A stretch of DNA of 64,000 nucleotides from an uncultured Clostridia bacterium (GCA_947628505.1 CANRAD010000001.1:62001-126000); one strand, 5' to 3'; positions 33,624 through 42,380 are shown, counted from the first letter of the stretch. Numbers and translations: made by a program. Notes: generated by a model from the letters alone, not told the origin.

Positions 33624-34640
33624 ATGGCAAATGTAAAAGTTGCAATCAACGGATTCGGGCGTATCGGCCGCCTTGCTTTCAGACAGATGTTTGAAGCGGA
33701 CGGTTACGAAATCGTAGCTATCAACGATCTTACCAGCCCCAAGATGTTGGCTCATCTTTTGAAGTATGATTCGGCACAGGGCAGATACAAGTATGCCGAA
33801 TCGGTTGTTGCCGGTGAAGACTCTATAACCGTCAACGGAAAGACGATAAAGATTTACGCCGAAAAAGATGCCGCAAATCTGCCTTGGAAAGAGCATGACG
33901 TAGACGTTGTTTTGGAATGCACCGGTTTCTACTGCTCCAAAGAAAAGGCTTCTGCGCACATCAAAGCAGGCGCGAAGAAAGTTGTTATTTCCGCACCCGC
34001 AGGCAACGATCTGCCTACCGTAGTATTCAGCGTCAACGAGAAGATACTCAAAGCAAGCGATACGGTTATTTCTGCCGCAAGCTGCACAACGAACTGCCTT
34101 GCGCCCATGGCGGATACTCTTAATAAACTTTGCAAGATCAAAAAAGGTTATATGACGACCATTCACGCATACACGGGCGACCAGATGCTTCTTGACGGCC
34201 CTCATAGAAAAGGCGATTTGAGAAGAGCAAGAGCGGCGGCAGTTAATATCGTTCCCAATTCTACCGGCGCCGCTAAGGCAATTGGTCTCGTTATCCCCGA
34301 ACTTAACGGCGTGCTTGATGGCTGTGCTCAGCGTGTTCCCGTAACGACCGGTTCGCTCACTCAGCTTATCGCCGTATGCGAAGGCGACGTTGACGCAACG
34401 GCAGTAAACGCGGCCATGAAGGCGGCGGCGTCCTCGTCTTACGGTTACACCGAAGAAGAGATTGTTTCGAGCGATATCGTGGGCATGACGTATGGTTCGT
34501 TGTTCGACGCAACCCAGACAAAGTGCATGCCTATGGGCGACGGCACTACGCTTGTGAAAGTTGTGGCTTGGTACGATAACGAAAATTCGTATACCTCGCA
34601 GATGGTAAGAACGATAAAGTACTTTGCCGAACTCAAATAA
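33624..34640 (+). CDS. gap: Type I glyceraldehyde-3-phosphate dehydrogenase
   Basis: 338-aa glycolytic dehydrogenase forming 1,3-bisphosphoglycerate with NAD. The N-terminal Rossmann start is [14 protein letters not shown], the catalytic Cys is in [12 protein letters not shown] (about residue 155), the catalytic His is in [10 protein letters not shown], and the C-terminal [12 protein letters not shown] is invariant in the family. CGGAGGAA precedes the ATG. It is monocistronic, with a very stable terminator. Complete and intact. Confidence 0.97.
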   Translation: MANVKVAINGFGRIGRLAFRQMFEADGYEIVAINDLTSPKMLAHLLKYDSAQGRYKYAESVVAGEDSITVNGKTIKIYAEKDAANLPWKEHDVDVVLECTGFYCSKEKASAHIKAGAKKVVISAPAGNDLPTVVFSVNEKILKASDTVISAASCTTNCLAPMADTLNKLCKIKKGYMTTIHAYTGDQMLLDGPHRKGDLRRARAAAVNIVPNSTGAAKAIGLVIPELNGVLDGCAQRVPVTTGSLTQLIAVCEGDVDATAVNAAMKAAASSSYGYTEEEIVSSDIVGMTYGSLFDATQTKCMPMGDGTTLVKVVAWYDNENSYTSQMVRTIKYFAELK

Positions 34641-34658
34641 TCTTAAATAGACATTCGC

Positions 34659-34696
34659 CCGCGGCGAGCCGAATATCGGCTCGCCGCGGATTTTTA
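34659..34696 (+). terminator. gap terminator
   Basis: 14-bp perfect stem CCGCGGCGAGCCGA/TCGGCTCGCCGCGG, loop ATA, then ATTTTTAT. Confidence 0.92.
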
Positions 34697-34764
34697 TATA
34701 GGATTGCTTTATATAAAGGCATAATTGCCAGATATCTTTTGCTCCTCAATTGAGTTATTAATTC

Positions 34765-34793
34765 TTGACAAATTGTTTTGCCGATGTTATATT
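34765..34793 (+). promoter_or_regulatory. Promoter of the structured leader
   Basis: Consensus TTGACA (34765-34770), 17-nt spacer, extended -10 TGTTATATT (box 34788-34793). Predicted +1 is near 34800. Confidence 0.75.
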
Positions 34794-34796
34794 TGT

Positions 34797-35017
34797 GTTA
34801 CCACATTAGCTTACAATTTAATATTGGCGCAGTATTTTTATGTCTTTTGGGATATAATCGGCTGTTTTTGTCAACAAAACATACACAATCATAGGCATTG
34901 TGTATCTCTATTATGTTTTGTTGGCAGTTTATGCTGTGCTATGAAATTGTAAGCAGGTGTGGTAACCGTGAGAGATACCGTGCGGTGTGCTCTTTCGGGA
35001 GCACACCTTATTTTTTT
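34797..35017 (+). ncRNA. Structured RNA leader with terminator switch, unassigned class
   Basis: Starts near 34800. The 5' end pairs with a segment 140 nt downstream: GTTACCACA (34797-34805) with TGTGGTAAC (34958-34966), and GCTTACAATTT (34809-34819) with AAATTGTAAGC (34944-34954). Inside is a long hairpin, 34869-34883 with 34912-34926, capped by ATACACAAT/ATTGTGTAT. A terminator follows at 34984-35017 (GGTGTGCTC/GAGCACACC plus T-run), only about 20 bases before the lipoprotein ATG. AGGTGTG (34955-34961), part of the closing stem, can pair instead with CACACCT (35002-35008) in the terminator, giving mutually exclusive folds. Confidence 0.65.
34984..35017 (+). terminator. Terminator in front of the lipoprotein gene
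   Basis: GGTGTGCTC-TTTCGG-GAGCACACC followed by TTATTTTTTT. No promoter fits between it and the gene, so it must be regulated or leaky. Confidence 0.85.
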
Positions 35018-35037
35018 ACCGCACGAAAGGAGCAAAA

Positions 35038-35853
35038 ATGAAAAACAAAATTCTTATTTCTCTTTTGGCATTTGTCGCGATTTTCTCTTGCACGGTTTCC
35101 TTAACTGCTTGCGGTGAAAATAGCGACGTCGACGACGGCACAGATTTTGAGGCGGCCGATATTCTCGGAATATATGAGTTGGGTGAAAATTTTGACCTGC
35201 TTTTGGATGATGAAACAAGTGCCGCGCTGTTTGCAAAAACCGAAAACAGGCAGTTCGCCGGCGAGTGGAGCTTGGACGAAGACACTCTTAACGCTACATT
35301 TACCGAAGATGTTACGCCGCAACCAAGCGCGGCAGATAATTACGCCTTAACAGCTTTTGCCGAAATCACCGCTACCGTAAATATAGCCGACAACGGAAGA
35401 ATAACTTTGACTGTTATTACATTTAAATTCAATCAAACGGCTCAGTCGGTAACTGAGGCTACAACTCCGTATGAGCCCGTAAAGGGATTAATCGAGTGGA
35501 GCGATTTAATAGGTACTTATAATTGCACACCCGGCGGCGGTGTGGTTTCAAAATTAATCATAAATGAAAGCGGCTATTTTTCAATGAACTCGAAATTCCC
35601 TTTTGATTTTTCTCAGACACCAGGTAAAAAGGGCACTGCGAATAGCACAACGACAGGCAAGGGCGTTCTCGGCGATAATAACACGCTCACATTGGAACCG
35701 TATACAACTTCTGCCGTATATTATAATAATGACGGCACAAAGAGCAGTTATTATTCTACAAATGACGAACCGGCGGTATTTACAATTGATAGGTCGAGTA
35801 ATACGATTAAACTTATTTATCCCCTAAACGGTTATACATATATAAAACAATAA
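35038..35853 (+). CDS. Secreted lipoprotein under leader control
   Basis: 271-aa lipoprotein. The signal peptide ends in the lipobox SLTAC, with lipidated Cys near residue 23. The mature chain starts with an acidic linker (ENSDVDDGTDF). Two beta-rich units follow, each beginning ILG-Y or LIGTYN (about residues 38-130 and 157-271), and look like lipocalin-like repeats. No enzyme motif is visible. AAAGGAG (35026-35032) sits directly after the terminator; a longer frame from 34987 would lie inside the hairpin. Expression should depend on the structured leader. Role unknown; surface binding is possible. Confidence 0.82.
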   Translation: MKNKILISLLAFVAIFSCTVSLTACGENSDVDDGTDFEAADILGIYELGENFDLLLDDETSAALFAKTENRQFAGEWSLDEDTLNATFTEDVTPQPSAADNYALTAFAEITATVNIADNGRITLTVITFKFNQTAQSVTEATTPYEPVKGLIEWSDLIGTYNCTPGGGVVSKLIINESGYFSMNSKFPFDFSQTPGKKGTANSTTTGKGVLGDNNTLTLEPYTTSAVYYNNDGTKSSYYSTNDEPAVFTIDRSSNTIKLIYPLNGYTYIKQ

Positions 35854-35863
35854 CTCAAATGCA

Positions 35864-35892
35864 AAAAGTGCGGGTTCAACACCCGCACTTTT
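35864..35892. terminator. Bidirectional terminator
   Basis: AAAAGTGCGGGT/ACCCGCACTTTT with a five-base loop, between the convergent lipoprotein and ychF genes. Confidence 0.88.
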
Positions 35893-35907
35893 ATTTTGGT
35901 TTTTGTT

Positions 35908-37008
35908 TTATACGTTGAAGCGGAAGAGTACCACGTCGCCGTCCCGGATGACGTAATCTTTGCCTTCGGAGCGAACTTTGCCTTTTTCGCGTGCGCCGAT
36001 AAGTCCGCCGCAATCCAAGAGAGTGCGCCAATCCACGATTTCGGCTCGTATAAAGCCTTTTTCAAAGTCGGAATGTATTTTGCCGGCCGCTTGCGGAGCT
36101 TTTGTGCCGTTTGTTATAGTCCATGCGCGAGTTTCTTTTTCGCCCGCGGTCAGATAGGAGATAAGGCCCAGAAGCGCATAACTCTTTTTAATGAGTCGGT
36201 TAAGTCCGCTCTCTTCGAGCCCGAGCTCGTTCAGAAACATTTTTGCGTCTTCCGGCTCCATAGCCGATAATTCTTCTTCTGTTTTGGTGCAAATAACGAG
36301 CACTTCGCTGCCCTCCGCGGCGGCGTATTTTTTTACGTCTGCAACGAGCGGTATTTTGTCTTCCGGTTTTCCCATATCTAATTCGGAAATATTTGCCGCG
36401 TATATTACGGGTTTTGCGGTAAGCAAGAACAGATTATCGAAGAGTGGTTTTTCTTCGTCGGAGCATTTATAGAGCCTTGCCGGCTTTTCTTCGCTTAAAA
36501 ATTTTTCTATTTTTTCGAGAAAAGCATATTCGAAAGCGGCTTCTTTGTTTGAACCGCCGCGCGCAACGTTGCGGATTCTGTCTTGTCGTTTGTTAACGGC
36601 TTCGATATCGGCGAGAATGAGTTCGAGCGTTATTGTCTTTATATCTTCGACGGGATCGATTTTATTGCTTACATGCGTTATATTATCGTCCTTGAAACAG
36701 CGTACAACGTGAACAATTGCGTCGCATTCTCTGATATGCGACAAAAATTTATTTCCGAGGCCTTCGCCTTTCGAAGCGCCTTTTACGAGCCCCGCTATAT
36801 CGACGAATTCCACTATTGCGGGCGTGATTTTTTTGCTGTTATATAGTTTGCCGAGCAAATCGAGTCTTTCGTCCGGCACAGCCACGACGCCGACGTTCGG
36901 TTCTATCGTGCAAAACGGGTAATTTGCCGCTTCCGCGCCCGCGTGGGTTATTGCATTGAAAAGAGTGGACTTGCCTACGTTCGGGAGACCGACTACGCCT
37001 AATTTCAT
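35908..37008 (-). CDS. ychF: Redox-regulated ATPase YchF (Obg family)
   Basis: 366-aa P-loop NTPase that binds ribosomes and prefers ATP to GTP. The G1 motif GLPNVGKSTLFNAIT is at the N-terminus, and switch II is DIAGLVKGASKGEG. A coiled-coil insertion (about 130-200) and a C-terminal TGS domain follow (RAWTITNGTKAPQAAGKIH, ending YVIRDGDVVLFRFNV). The base-specificity motif typical of GTPases is altered, as in other YchF proteins. AAGGAC lies before the ATG. It is alone on its strand here. Confidence 0.95.
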   Translation of the reverse strand: MKLGVVGLPNVGKSTLFNAITHAGAEAANYPFCTIEPNVGVVAVPDERLDLLGKLYNSKKITPAIVEFVDIAGLVKGASKGEGLGNKFLSHIRECDAIVHVVRCFKDDNITHVSNKIDPVEDIKTITLELILADIEAVNKRQDRIRNVARGGSNKEAAFEYAFLEKIEKFLSEEKPARLYKCSDEEKPLFDNLFLLTAKPVIYAANISELDMGKPEDKIPLVADVKKYAAAEGSEVLVICTKTEEELSAMEPEDAKMFLNELGLEESGLNRLIKKSYALLGLISYLTAGEKETRAWTITNGTKAPQAAGKIHSDFEKGFIRAEIVDWRTLLDCGGLIGAREKGKVRSEGKDYVIRDGDVVLFRFNV

Positions 37009-37089
37009 ATCTGAATTTTGTCCTTGATAAAGTATTTTTATAAATTATAATATAAAAGACATAAAAAATCAAAACGAATTACGCGTTAC

Positions 37090-37118
37090 TTGCCAAAAAT
37101 TTCCGCGTGTGTTAAAAT
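37090..37118 (+). promoter_or_regulatory. argS promoter
   Basis: TTGCCA (37090-37095), 17-nt spacer, TAAAAT (37113-37118). Confidence 0.65.
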
Positions 37119-37140
37119 ATTACGGTAAAAGGGTACGGAT

Positions 37141-38820
37141 ATGGATTATAAACTTCACATAGCTCAAAAATTGAAAATCGAAGGCGTTTCTTCGGACGAA
37201 ATTTATCAGGCGCTGTCATTGCCTCCGAATTCCGAAATGGGCGATTATGCTTTGCCGTGTTTCAAGTTTGCCAAAGTTTTGCGTATGTCTCCGGTTGTTA
37301 TTGCCGAAAAACTTGCCGCGTCGTTTGAGACGGACGAAACAGTAAGCAATGTTTCGTCGATAAACGGTTATGTAAATTTCAAGGTAAACAAAACAAGCCT
37401 TGCCGCCGGCGTTATCGGAAAAATTTTGGACGAAGGCGAAAAATACGGTTCTTCGGATATCGGCGCAGGCAAAACGATATGCATAGATTATTCTTCTGTA
37501 AATATAGCGAAGCCGTTTCACATAGGGCACCTTTCGACTACCGTGATAGGCGGTTCTCTGTATAAAATTTTCAAATTTCTCGGCTACAACGTCGTTGGCA
37601 TAAATCACCTCGGGGATTACGGCACCCAGTTCGGTAAGCTGATTGCCGCATATAAGCATTGGGGCGATAAAGACGAAGTTCAGAAGGGCGGTATTCATGC
37701 AATAAACGACCTTTATGTGCGCTTTAACAACGAAGCCGACGCTGAAATGGAGAAGGAAGCCCGCGAGTATTTCAGGCTTATCGAGTGCGGAGATAAAGAG
37801 GCCAATGAATTGTTTGATTGGTTTAAGCAGTTGACGCTCGATTATGTCAAAACAATTTACGAAAAGCTCGATATAACTTTCGACAGCTATGCCGGCGAAC
37901 GTTTTTATACCGATAAAATGCAACCGGTAATAGAGGAATTGCAGGACAAAGGACTGTTGACGGAGAGCGAAGGGGCCAAGATAGTTGACCTTGAAAAATA
38001 TGGAATGCCGCCGTGCCTTATTTTGAGATCGGACGGCGCGTCGCTCTATGCTACAAGAGACCTCGCGGCGGCCGTTTACAGAAAGAAAACTTATGATTTT
38101 TATAAATGCCTTTACGTTGTGGCGTATCAACAGAATCTGCACTTTAAGCAAGTATTCAAGGTGTTGGAGCTTATGGGTAAAGAATGGGCGAAAGATCTTG
38201 TTCACGTTGCCTATGGTATGGTTTCGCTCGAAGACGGCGCAATGTCGACGCGTAAAGGGAAAGTGGTTTGGTTGGAGGACGTAATCTCAAAATGCGTGGA
38301 GAAAGCGTATCAAATCATAAATGAAAAAAACGAAACGCTTGAAAACAAAAAAGAGATAGCCGATATAGTAGGCGTCGGAGCTGTAATTTTCGGCGCGCTG
38401 TATAACAGCAAAATCAAAGACATTGTTTTTTCTTATGATAAGGTTCTGTCGTTTGAGGGAGAGACGAGCGTATACGTTCAGTATACATGCGCGCGCGCAA
38501 ATTCGGTTCTTATAAAAAGCGGCTCGGAGTGGATTTTTCCGGAAGGCTACACGCCGAATGCGCTTGAATCGGAAGTTATAAAAGTCCTTGAAACTTTTCC
38601 CGCAACGGTATCGGCCGCCGCGGATAAATATGAACCTTCATATATCGCGCGCTATGCTGTTGATCTTGCGCAGAAATTCAATAAATTTTATATAGATTGT
38701 AAGATTTTAACGGCGGAAGGCGACTCGAAAAATTTCAGGCTTGCGCTTACGGCGGCAACTCTTCGCACGCTCAAAAACGCGCTTAAACTTTTGGGTATAG
38801 GCGTTCCCGAGAAAATGTGA
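37141..38820 (+). CDS. argS: Arginyl-tRNA synthetase
   Basis: 559-aa class I synthetase charging tRNA-Arg. The N-terminal Add-1 tRNA-binding domain (about 1-105) precedes the HIGH-type motif in NIAKPFHIGHLSTT (about residue 121-134). The YQNN-like region is AYQQNLHFKQV, and GAMSTRKGKVVWLEDV stands where the KMSKS loop is found. The C-terminal DALR domain ends in ALKLLGIGVPEKM. AAAGGG precedes the ATG. A HAD phosphatase gene follows three bases after the stop. Complete. Confidence 0.96.
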   Translation: MDYKLHIAQKLKIEGVSSDEIYQALSLPPNSEMGDYALPCFKFAKVLRMSPVVIAEKLAASFETDETVSNVSSINGYVNFKVNKTSLAAGVIGKILDEGEKYGSSDIGAGKTICIDYSSVNIAKPFHIGHLSTTVIGGSLYKIFKFLGYNVVGINHLGDYGTQFGKLIAAYKHWGDKDEVQKGGIHAINDLYVRFNNEADAEMEKEAREYFRLIECGDKEANELFDWFKQLTLDYVKTIYEKLDITFDSYAGERFYTDKMQPVIEELQDKGLLTESEGAKIVDLEKYGMPPCLILRSDGASLYATRDLAAAVYRKKTYDFYKCLYVVAYQQNLHFKQVFKVLELMGKEWAKDLVHVAYGMVSLEDGAMSTRKGKVVWLEDVISKCVEKAYQIINEKNETLENKKEIADIVGVGAVIFGALYNSKIKDIVFSYDKVLSFEGETSVYVQYTCARANSVLIKSGSEWIFPEGYTPNALESEVIKVLETFPATVSAAADKYEPSYIARYAVDLAQKFNKFYIDCKILTAEGDSKNFRLALTAATLRTLKNALKLLGIGVPEKM

Positions 38821-38823
38821 TTT

Positions 38824-39477
38824 ATGATAAAAGCAATAATATTTGATTTGGACGGCACGCTCTTAGACACTTCGAAAGATATAGGTTATGTTCTGGATCA
38901 GACGCTCGAAGAATTCGGTTTGCCTTTAATCGATATCGACGAAGTGAAGAAAATGGTAGGCGGGGGCTCGGAAAATTTAATAAGAAAGGCAATAAAAAAC
39001 GCGCCCGTAGAGTTCGAAAAAATACATGCCGCTTTTGTCGCAAAATATGCCCAAAACGACAATGATTTGACTTCTCTTTATGAAAAAGAGGACGAAGTTT
39101 TAAAAAAATTTGCAGATTCGGGAATTAAGCTCTGTCTGCTTACGAACAAGCCTCATGCCGCAACAATGGCTGTTTTTGAAAAATTTTTGTCTGAATTTGG
39201 CTTTTGCGAAGTACTCGGTCAGACAGAATACTATCGGGTAAAGCCGGATCCGTCGTCTACCTTTGCGATTTTGAAGAAAATCGGTATCGAATGTTCGGAA
39301 TGTGTTTTTGTCGGCGACGGCGAAACAGATTGTCTCACTGCAAAAAACGTCGGCATGAGATGCATATCGGTTTTGTGGGGATACAGAAGCAGAGAAGAAC
39401 TTGCCCTTGCGGGAGCGACAGAGTTTGCTGAAAATTGGGAAGAGCTCGGGCGAAAAATTCTTGAAAACAACATTTGA
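38824..39477 (+). CDS. HAD-family phosphatase (phosphoglycolate phosphatase-like)
   Basis: 217-aa HAD-superfamily hydrolase with a helical cap. Motif I is FDLDGTLLDTS at the N-terminus, motif II lies in LCLLTNKPH, and motif III/IV is VKPDPSS followed by FVGDGETDCLTAKNVGM. The best family match is Gph-type phosphoglycolate phosphatase, which salvages 2-phosphoglycolate from DNA repair, though substrates in this family are broad. It is co-transcribed with argS, three bases apart. Confidence 0.87.
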   Translation: MIKAIIFDLDGTLLDTSKDIGYVLDQTLEEFGLPLIDIDEVKKMVGGGSENLIRKAIKNAPVEFEKIHAAFVAKYAQNDNDLTSLYEKEDEVLKKFADSGIKLCLLTNKPHAATMAVFEKFLSEFGFCEVLGQTEYYRVKPDPSSTFAILKKIGIECSECVFVGDGETDCLTAKNVGMRCISVLWGYRSREELALAGATEFAENWEELGRKILENNI

Positions 39478-39494
39478 TTTTTACTTAAAAAACA

Positions 39495-39523
39495 TTGATT
39501 ATGGCGTTTTTAAGTGATATAAT
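39495..39523 (+). promoter_or_regulatory. Rubrerythrin gene promoter
   Basis: TTGATT (39495-39500), 17-nt spacer, extended -10 TGATATAAT (box 39518-39523). Confidence 0.75.
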
Positions 39524-39561
39524 TATTTCAATAAAATAAAATTCGGGAGTACAAATCAATT

Positions 39562-40095
39562 ATGAAAAGATGTGTTTATTGCGGTGAAATCGTTGAAGAC
39601 GACGTAGAAGTTTGCCCTGTTTGCAAGAAAAGTAAGTTTGAGCCCATAGCCGAAAGCAACAAAACGGTTTATGCTTGCGAACATGTAATAGGCGACGGAG
39701 TTGTCGAAGACGAGGAGATTATGGAAGGGCTCCGCGCTCATTTCAACGGCGAGTGCACGGAAGTCGGCATGTATCTTGCCATGTCGCGCGCGGCCGAAAG
39801 AGAAGGCTATCCGGAAGTTGCGGAGGCTTTTAAGCGCTATGCTTACGAAGAGGCAGAGCATGCGGCTAAATTTGCCGAATTGCTCGGTGAAGTGGTAACG
39901 CCTTCCACGAAGAAAAATCTCGAACTCCGCGCGGCGGCCGAAGCCGGTGCGTGCGAAGGCAAACTTGCAATAGCAAAGCGCGCCAAACAGCTCGGATACG
40001 ACGCTATTCACGATACCGTTCACGAAATGGCGAAGGACGAGGCAAGGCATGGCGCCGGTTTTGCAGGTCTTTTGAAGAGATATTTCGGCAAATAA
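39562..40095 (+). CDS. Reverse rubrerythrin (peroxide reductase)
   Basis: 177-aa protein with the domain order of reverse rubrerythrin: an N-terminal rubredoxin-like iron site (CVYCGE and CPVCKK) followed by a ferritin-like diiron domain with [23 protein letters not shown] and DEARHGAG. Such proteins reduce hydrogen peroxide using NADH-derived electrons in strict anaerobes. The gene has its own promoter and terminator and GGGAG before the start. No PerR gene or box was recognised nearby. Identity is firm from domain order. Confidence 0.93.
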   Translation: MKRCVYCGEIVEDDVEVCPVCKKSKFEPIAESNKTVYACEHVIGDGVVEDEEIMEGLRAHFNGECTEVGMYLAMSRAAEREGYPEVAEAFKRYAYEEAEHAAKFAELLGEVVTPSTKKNLELRAAAEAGACEGKLAIAKRAKQLGYDAIHDTVHEMAKDEARHGAGFAGLLKRYFGK

Positions 40096-40115
40096 GTTTT
40101 TGACTTATTGAAATC

Positions 40116-40146
40116 AACGCCGCTGAAACATTTCAGCGGCGTTTTT
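40116..40146 (+). terminator. Rubrerythrin terminator
   Basis: AACGCCGCTGAAA/TTTCAGCGGCGTT with a two-base loop, then TTTTT. Confidence 0.88.
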
Positions 40147-40212
40147 CATATTATAAAATATAGACAAGGGGGAAAACCTTTGTCGACATAAAATAAAGGA
40201 CAAAAGATACAA

Positions 40213-40512
40213 ATGTGTAATCAATGTAATTGTGGTTGCGGCAACGGACTTTTAAGTCGCATATTTGGTCGTTCGTCAAACGGACATTGCGGTTGTTCAT
40301 CTTGCGGAAATGCGGTGGCAAGCGTATTCGGCTTACTAAATAATAATAATTCATGCGGCTGTTACGATGCATATTATGCCGCACAATATGCGCTATACAG
40401 CCAGAATTCGTGCGGTTGCTCGTCTTGCTCAAACGGTAATCCTTACAACTATTACGGCGGAAACGGTGGCAACGGTAACTCCTGCGGTTGCAATTGCGGT
40501 TGTAATAACTGA
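40213..40512 (+). CDS. Cysteine/glycine/asparagine-rich small protein
   Basis: 99-aa protein of very biased composition, with repeated short CGC, CGCSSC and CNCGC motifs from start (MCNQCNCGCGNG) to end (NSCGCNCGCNN). There are spacer segments rich in Asn, Gly, Ser and Tyr, and no signal peptide or membrane helix. AAAGGA lies somewhat far upstream of the ATG. The Cys-X-Cys spacing could bind metal or form disulfide cross-links. In a spore former the simplest guess is a spore-coat protein, but this is inference. The tail resembles the small protein at 19381. Confidence 0.75.
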   Translation: MCNQCNCGCGNGLLSRIFGRSSNGHCGCSSCGNAVASVFGLLNNNNSCGCYDAYYAAQYALYSQNSCGCSSCSNGNPYNYYGGNGGNGNSCGCNCGCNN

Positions 40513-40523
40513 GTCTCCATTTT

Positions 40524-40560
40524 AAAAGGGTATTTTCAAAGAATACCCTTTTATTTTTTT
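40524..40560 (+). terminator. Terminator of the Cys-rich gene
   Basis: AAAAGGGTATT/AATACCCTTTT followed by ATTTTTTT. Confidence 0.85.
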
Positions 40561-40575
40561 GCCGAAAATATTTGT

Positions 40576-41361
40576 ATGCGCGGAATGGCTAAAAAAGTTG
40601 CCGATATTTACAAATATTATTCAGATAAAAGATACTCCACGATTGCCGGCACTCTTGTGTACTTTCTTCTCATGAGTATTACGCCGTTTATAGTATGGCT
40701 TACGCTCATACTCGGCAGCGTGGACATAGAACGTTTATTGCCTTTTTACGCTTTCGAGAGCATAAAACCGTTTATCGATTATCTGAAATCTTCCGCGGAA
40801 AGCGCCGTCGGAGGAGCCGGGTTTGTCTTTCTTGTAACCGCATTGTATTCGTCGACGAATTTTTTCTATCACCTAAGACGGAGCGGCGAGATTATTTACG
40901 GCAGTCGCAAAGTTAAAGGGGGAGTAAAGCTGAGAATTATTTCGGTATTTCTTATATTGGATGTTATTATACTTTCGGCTCTGTTTGCCGCGGTAACTTT
41001 TACGAGTTCGTTGGTGTTGAACTATTTTATGCCGGAGATAATATCGGAAATCATATATATCATTTTTGCTACGGCAATAAGTCTTGCCGCCGCGATACTG
41101 CTGAATTTATTTGCATGCCCTTATAAACTTAAAGTTGCGGAGGCATTGGGCGGGAGCCTGCTCACGACTATTTTATGGCTCATATTTTTTGCGGGATTCG
41201 GAATCTATCTGCAATTTGCAAATCCGGAAAAACTATACGGAGCAATAGCTTCCGTTTTCGTTTTTTTATTATGGTGTTACTTGATGATGTGCGGTTTCGT
41301 CATCGGAATGATTTATAACGGAAAATTCAAAGAGAAAAGGATAATTAAAACTTTGTTTTAA
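40576..41361 (+). CDS. YihY/virulence factor BrkB family membrane protein
   Basis: 261-aa integral membrane protein with six hydrophobic segments in the YihY layout. The early helix starts STIAGTLVYFLLMSITPFIVW, and the C-terminal helices include FVFLLWCYLMMCGFVIG. The family was once called ribonuclease BN in error; its real role, perhaps transport, is unresolved. The start could be ATG 40576 or ATG 40585 (MAKKVADIY), and neither has a strong ribosome site. It lies between strong terminators, so it is a single gene. Confidence 0.85.
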   Translation: MRGMAKKVADIYKYYSDKRYSTIAGTLVYFLLMSITPFIVWLTLILGSVDIERLLPFYAFESIKPFIDYLKSSAESAVGGAGFVFLVTALYSSTNFFYHLRRSGEIIYGSRKVKGGVKLRIISVFLILDVIILSALFAAVTFTSSLVLNYFMPEIISEIIYIIFATAISLAAAILLNLFACPYKLKVAEALGGSLLTTILWLIFFAGFGIYLQFANPEKLYGAIASVFVFLLWCYLMMCGFVIGMIYNGKFKEKRIIKTLF

Positions 41362-41364
41362 ATT

Positions 41365-41402
41365 AAAAGTCGCGCAATGCAATTCATTGCGCGACTTTTT
41401 TG
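41365..41402. terminator. Bidirectional terminator
   Basis: AAAAGTCGCGCAATG/CATTGCGCGACTTTT with a five-base loop, between the convergent YihY and DegV genes. Confidence 0.88.
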
Positions 41403-41413
41403 TTGTTTTAATT

Positions 41414-42286
41414 TCAGTATTTGATTGAACACCCGACTGCTAACGCTCCGGGCCCTATATGGCATGAAACGCTCAGCGAAAGGGGGTTGATTACCTTGAA
41501 TTCGACGTTGGGGAATGTGGCTTTTATCTCTTCTTTGAATTTTTCCGCTTCAACTAAATTTTCCGTATGTGCGACAGATACAACCATCTTTCCGTCGTCG
41601 ACTATTTGCTTGAATCTGCCGGAGAAATCTTTTTTAAGAGCTTCTATCATTATTTCCTTTGCGTCGGCAAGTTTTCTCGGCTTTGCATATTGGTCCAACT
41701 TAAAGCCTTGAATCTGCAAAACGGGCTTGATTTTCAAAAGGGTTCCTATCATAGCGACGGCGGGAGTAAGTCTTCCGCCTTTTTTGAGATATTTGAGCGT
41801 ATCGACCATTATATAAATGCTTGACGACATTTTGGTATCTATTAACCAATCATGAATTTCTTTGGCCGACTTTCCGAGTTCGGCCATTTTAATGGCGTCC
41901 ATGACGCTTTGGCGTTGGGTTATCGAAACTCTCTGATTGTCCACGACATAAACTTTGCCTTTGAAAGGTTCTTCGGTTTCCGCATAGTGTTGAAGCGTGT
42001 GGCATGTTTCAGAAAGACCGCTCGACATGGGAATATAAACTATTTCATCGTATTTTTCGAGAGCTTTTTGCCATATTTCACCTACGTCGATGGGATTCGG
42101 CTGAGAGGTGGATACACTCACGTCGCTTTTGAGTTTTTCGTAAAACTGACTCTGGGTGAGCGTTATGTCCTCATAATAAATTTCCTCGTCGATAAGAACA
42201 GGCATGGGTACAACGTATATCCCGAGTTCTTTTGCTTCGTCCTGGGTTATGCCGCTGTTACTGTCGGTTATGATTGCTGTCTTCAT
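41414..42286 (-). CDS. DegV family fatty-acid-binding protein
   Basis: 290-aa protein of the DegV/FakB family. It starts with the typical AIITDSNSGIT and has TLTQSQFYEKL, SGLSETCHTL, the ligand-site loop GGRLTPAVAMIG and the C-terminal HIGPGALAVG. FakB-type members present a fatty acid to the FakA kinase, allowing exogenous fatty acids to enter phospholipid synthesis. The partner fakA (Dak2-domain) is not in the window. AGGAG precedes the ATG. Ligand choice cannot be read from sequence. Confidence 0.92.
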   Translation of the reverse strand: MKTAIITDSNSGITQDEAKELGIYVVPMPVLIDEEIYYEDITLTQSQFYEKLKSDVSVSTSQPNPIDVGEIWQKALEKYDEIVYIPMSSGLSETCHTLQHYAETEEPFKGKVYVVDNQRVSITQRQSVMDAIKMAELGKSAKEIHDWLIDTKMSSSIYIMVDTLKYLKKGGRLTPAVAMIGTLLKIKPVLQIQGFKLDQYAKPRKLADAKEIMIEALKKDFSGRFKQIVDDGKMVVSVAHTENLVEAEKFKEEIKATFPNVEFKVINPLSLSVSCHIGPGALAVGCSIKY

Positions 42287-42380
42287 AAATATGATTTTTC
42301 TCCTGTTTGGTTATAAACAATAAAATTATATATTTCAAAAGCGAATTAGTCAACAAATTTTGTATAAGCGTTGAAAAATT

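Noticed and set aside
34795..34967. Retron-like ncRNA (inverted ends, long internal hairpin, AGC near the 5' stem)
   Set aside because: No reverse transcriptase gene lies nearby or anywhere in the window, and a terminator switch explains the layout better.
34797..34967. 6S RNA
   Set aside because: The paired ends fit loosely, but the RNA has a gene-proximal terminator and no recognisable 6S central-bubble sequence that I could confirm.
34955..35017. T-box leader (AGGTGTGGTAACCGTG resembles the T-box sequence before a terminator)
   Set aside because: The match needs insertions, no Stem I specifier loop was found, and the downstream gene is a lipoprotein, not an amino-acid or tRNA-charging gene.
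37216..38205. 329-codon minus-strand open frame
   Set aside because: Antisense to argS and rich in unlikely residues; no motif.
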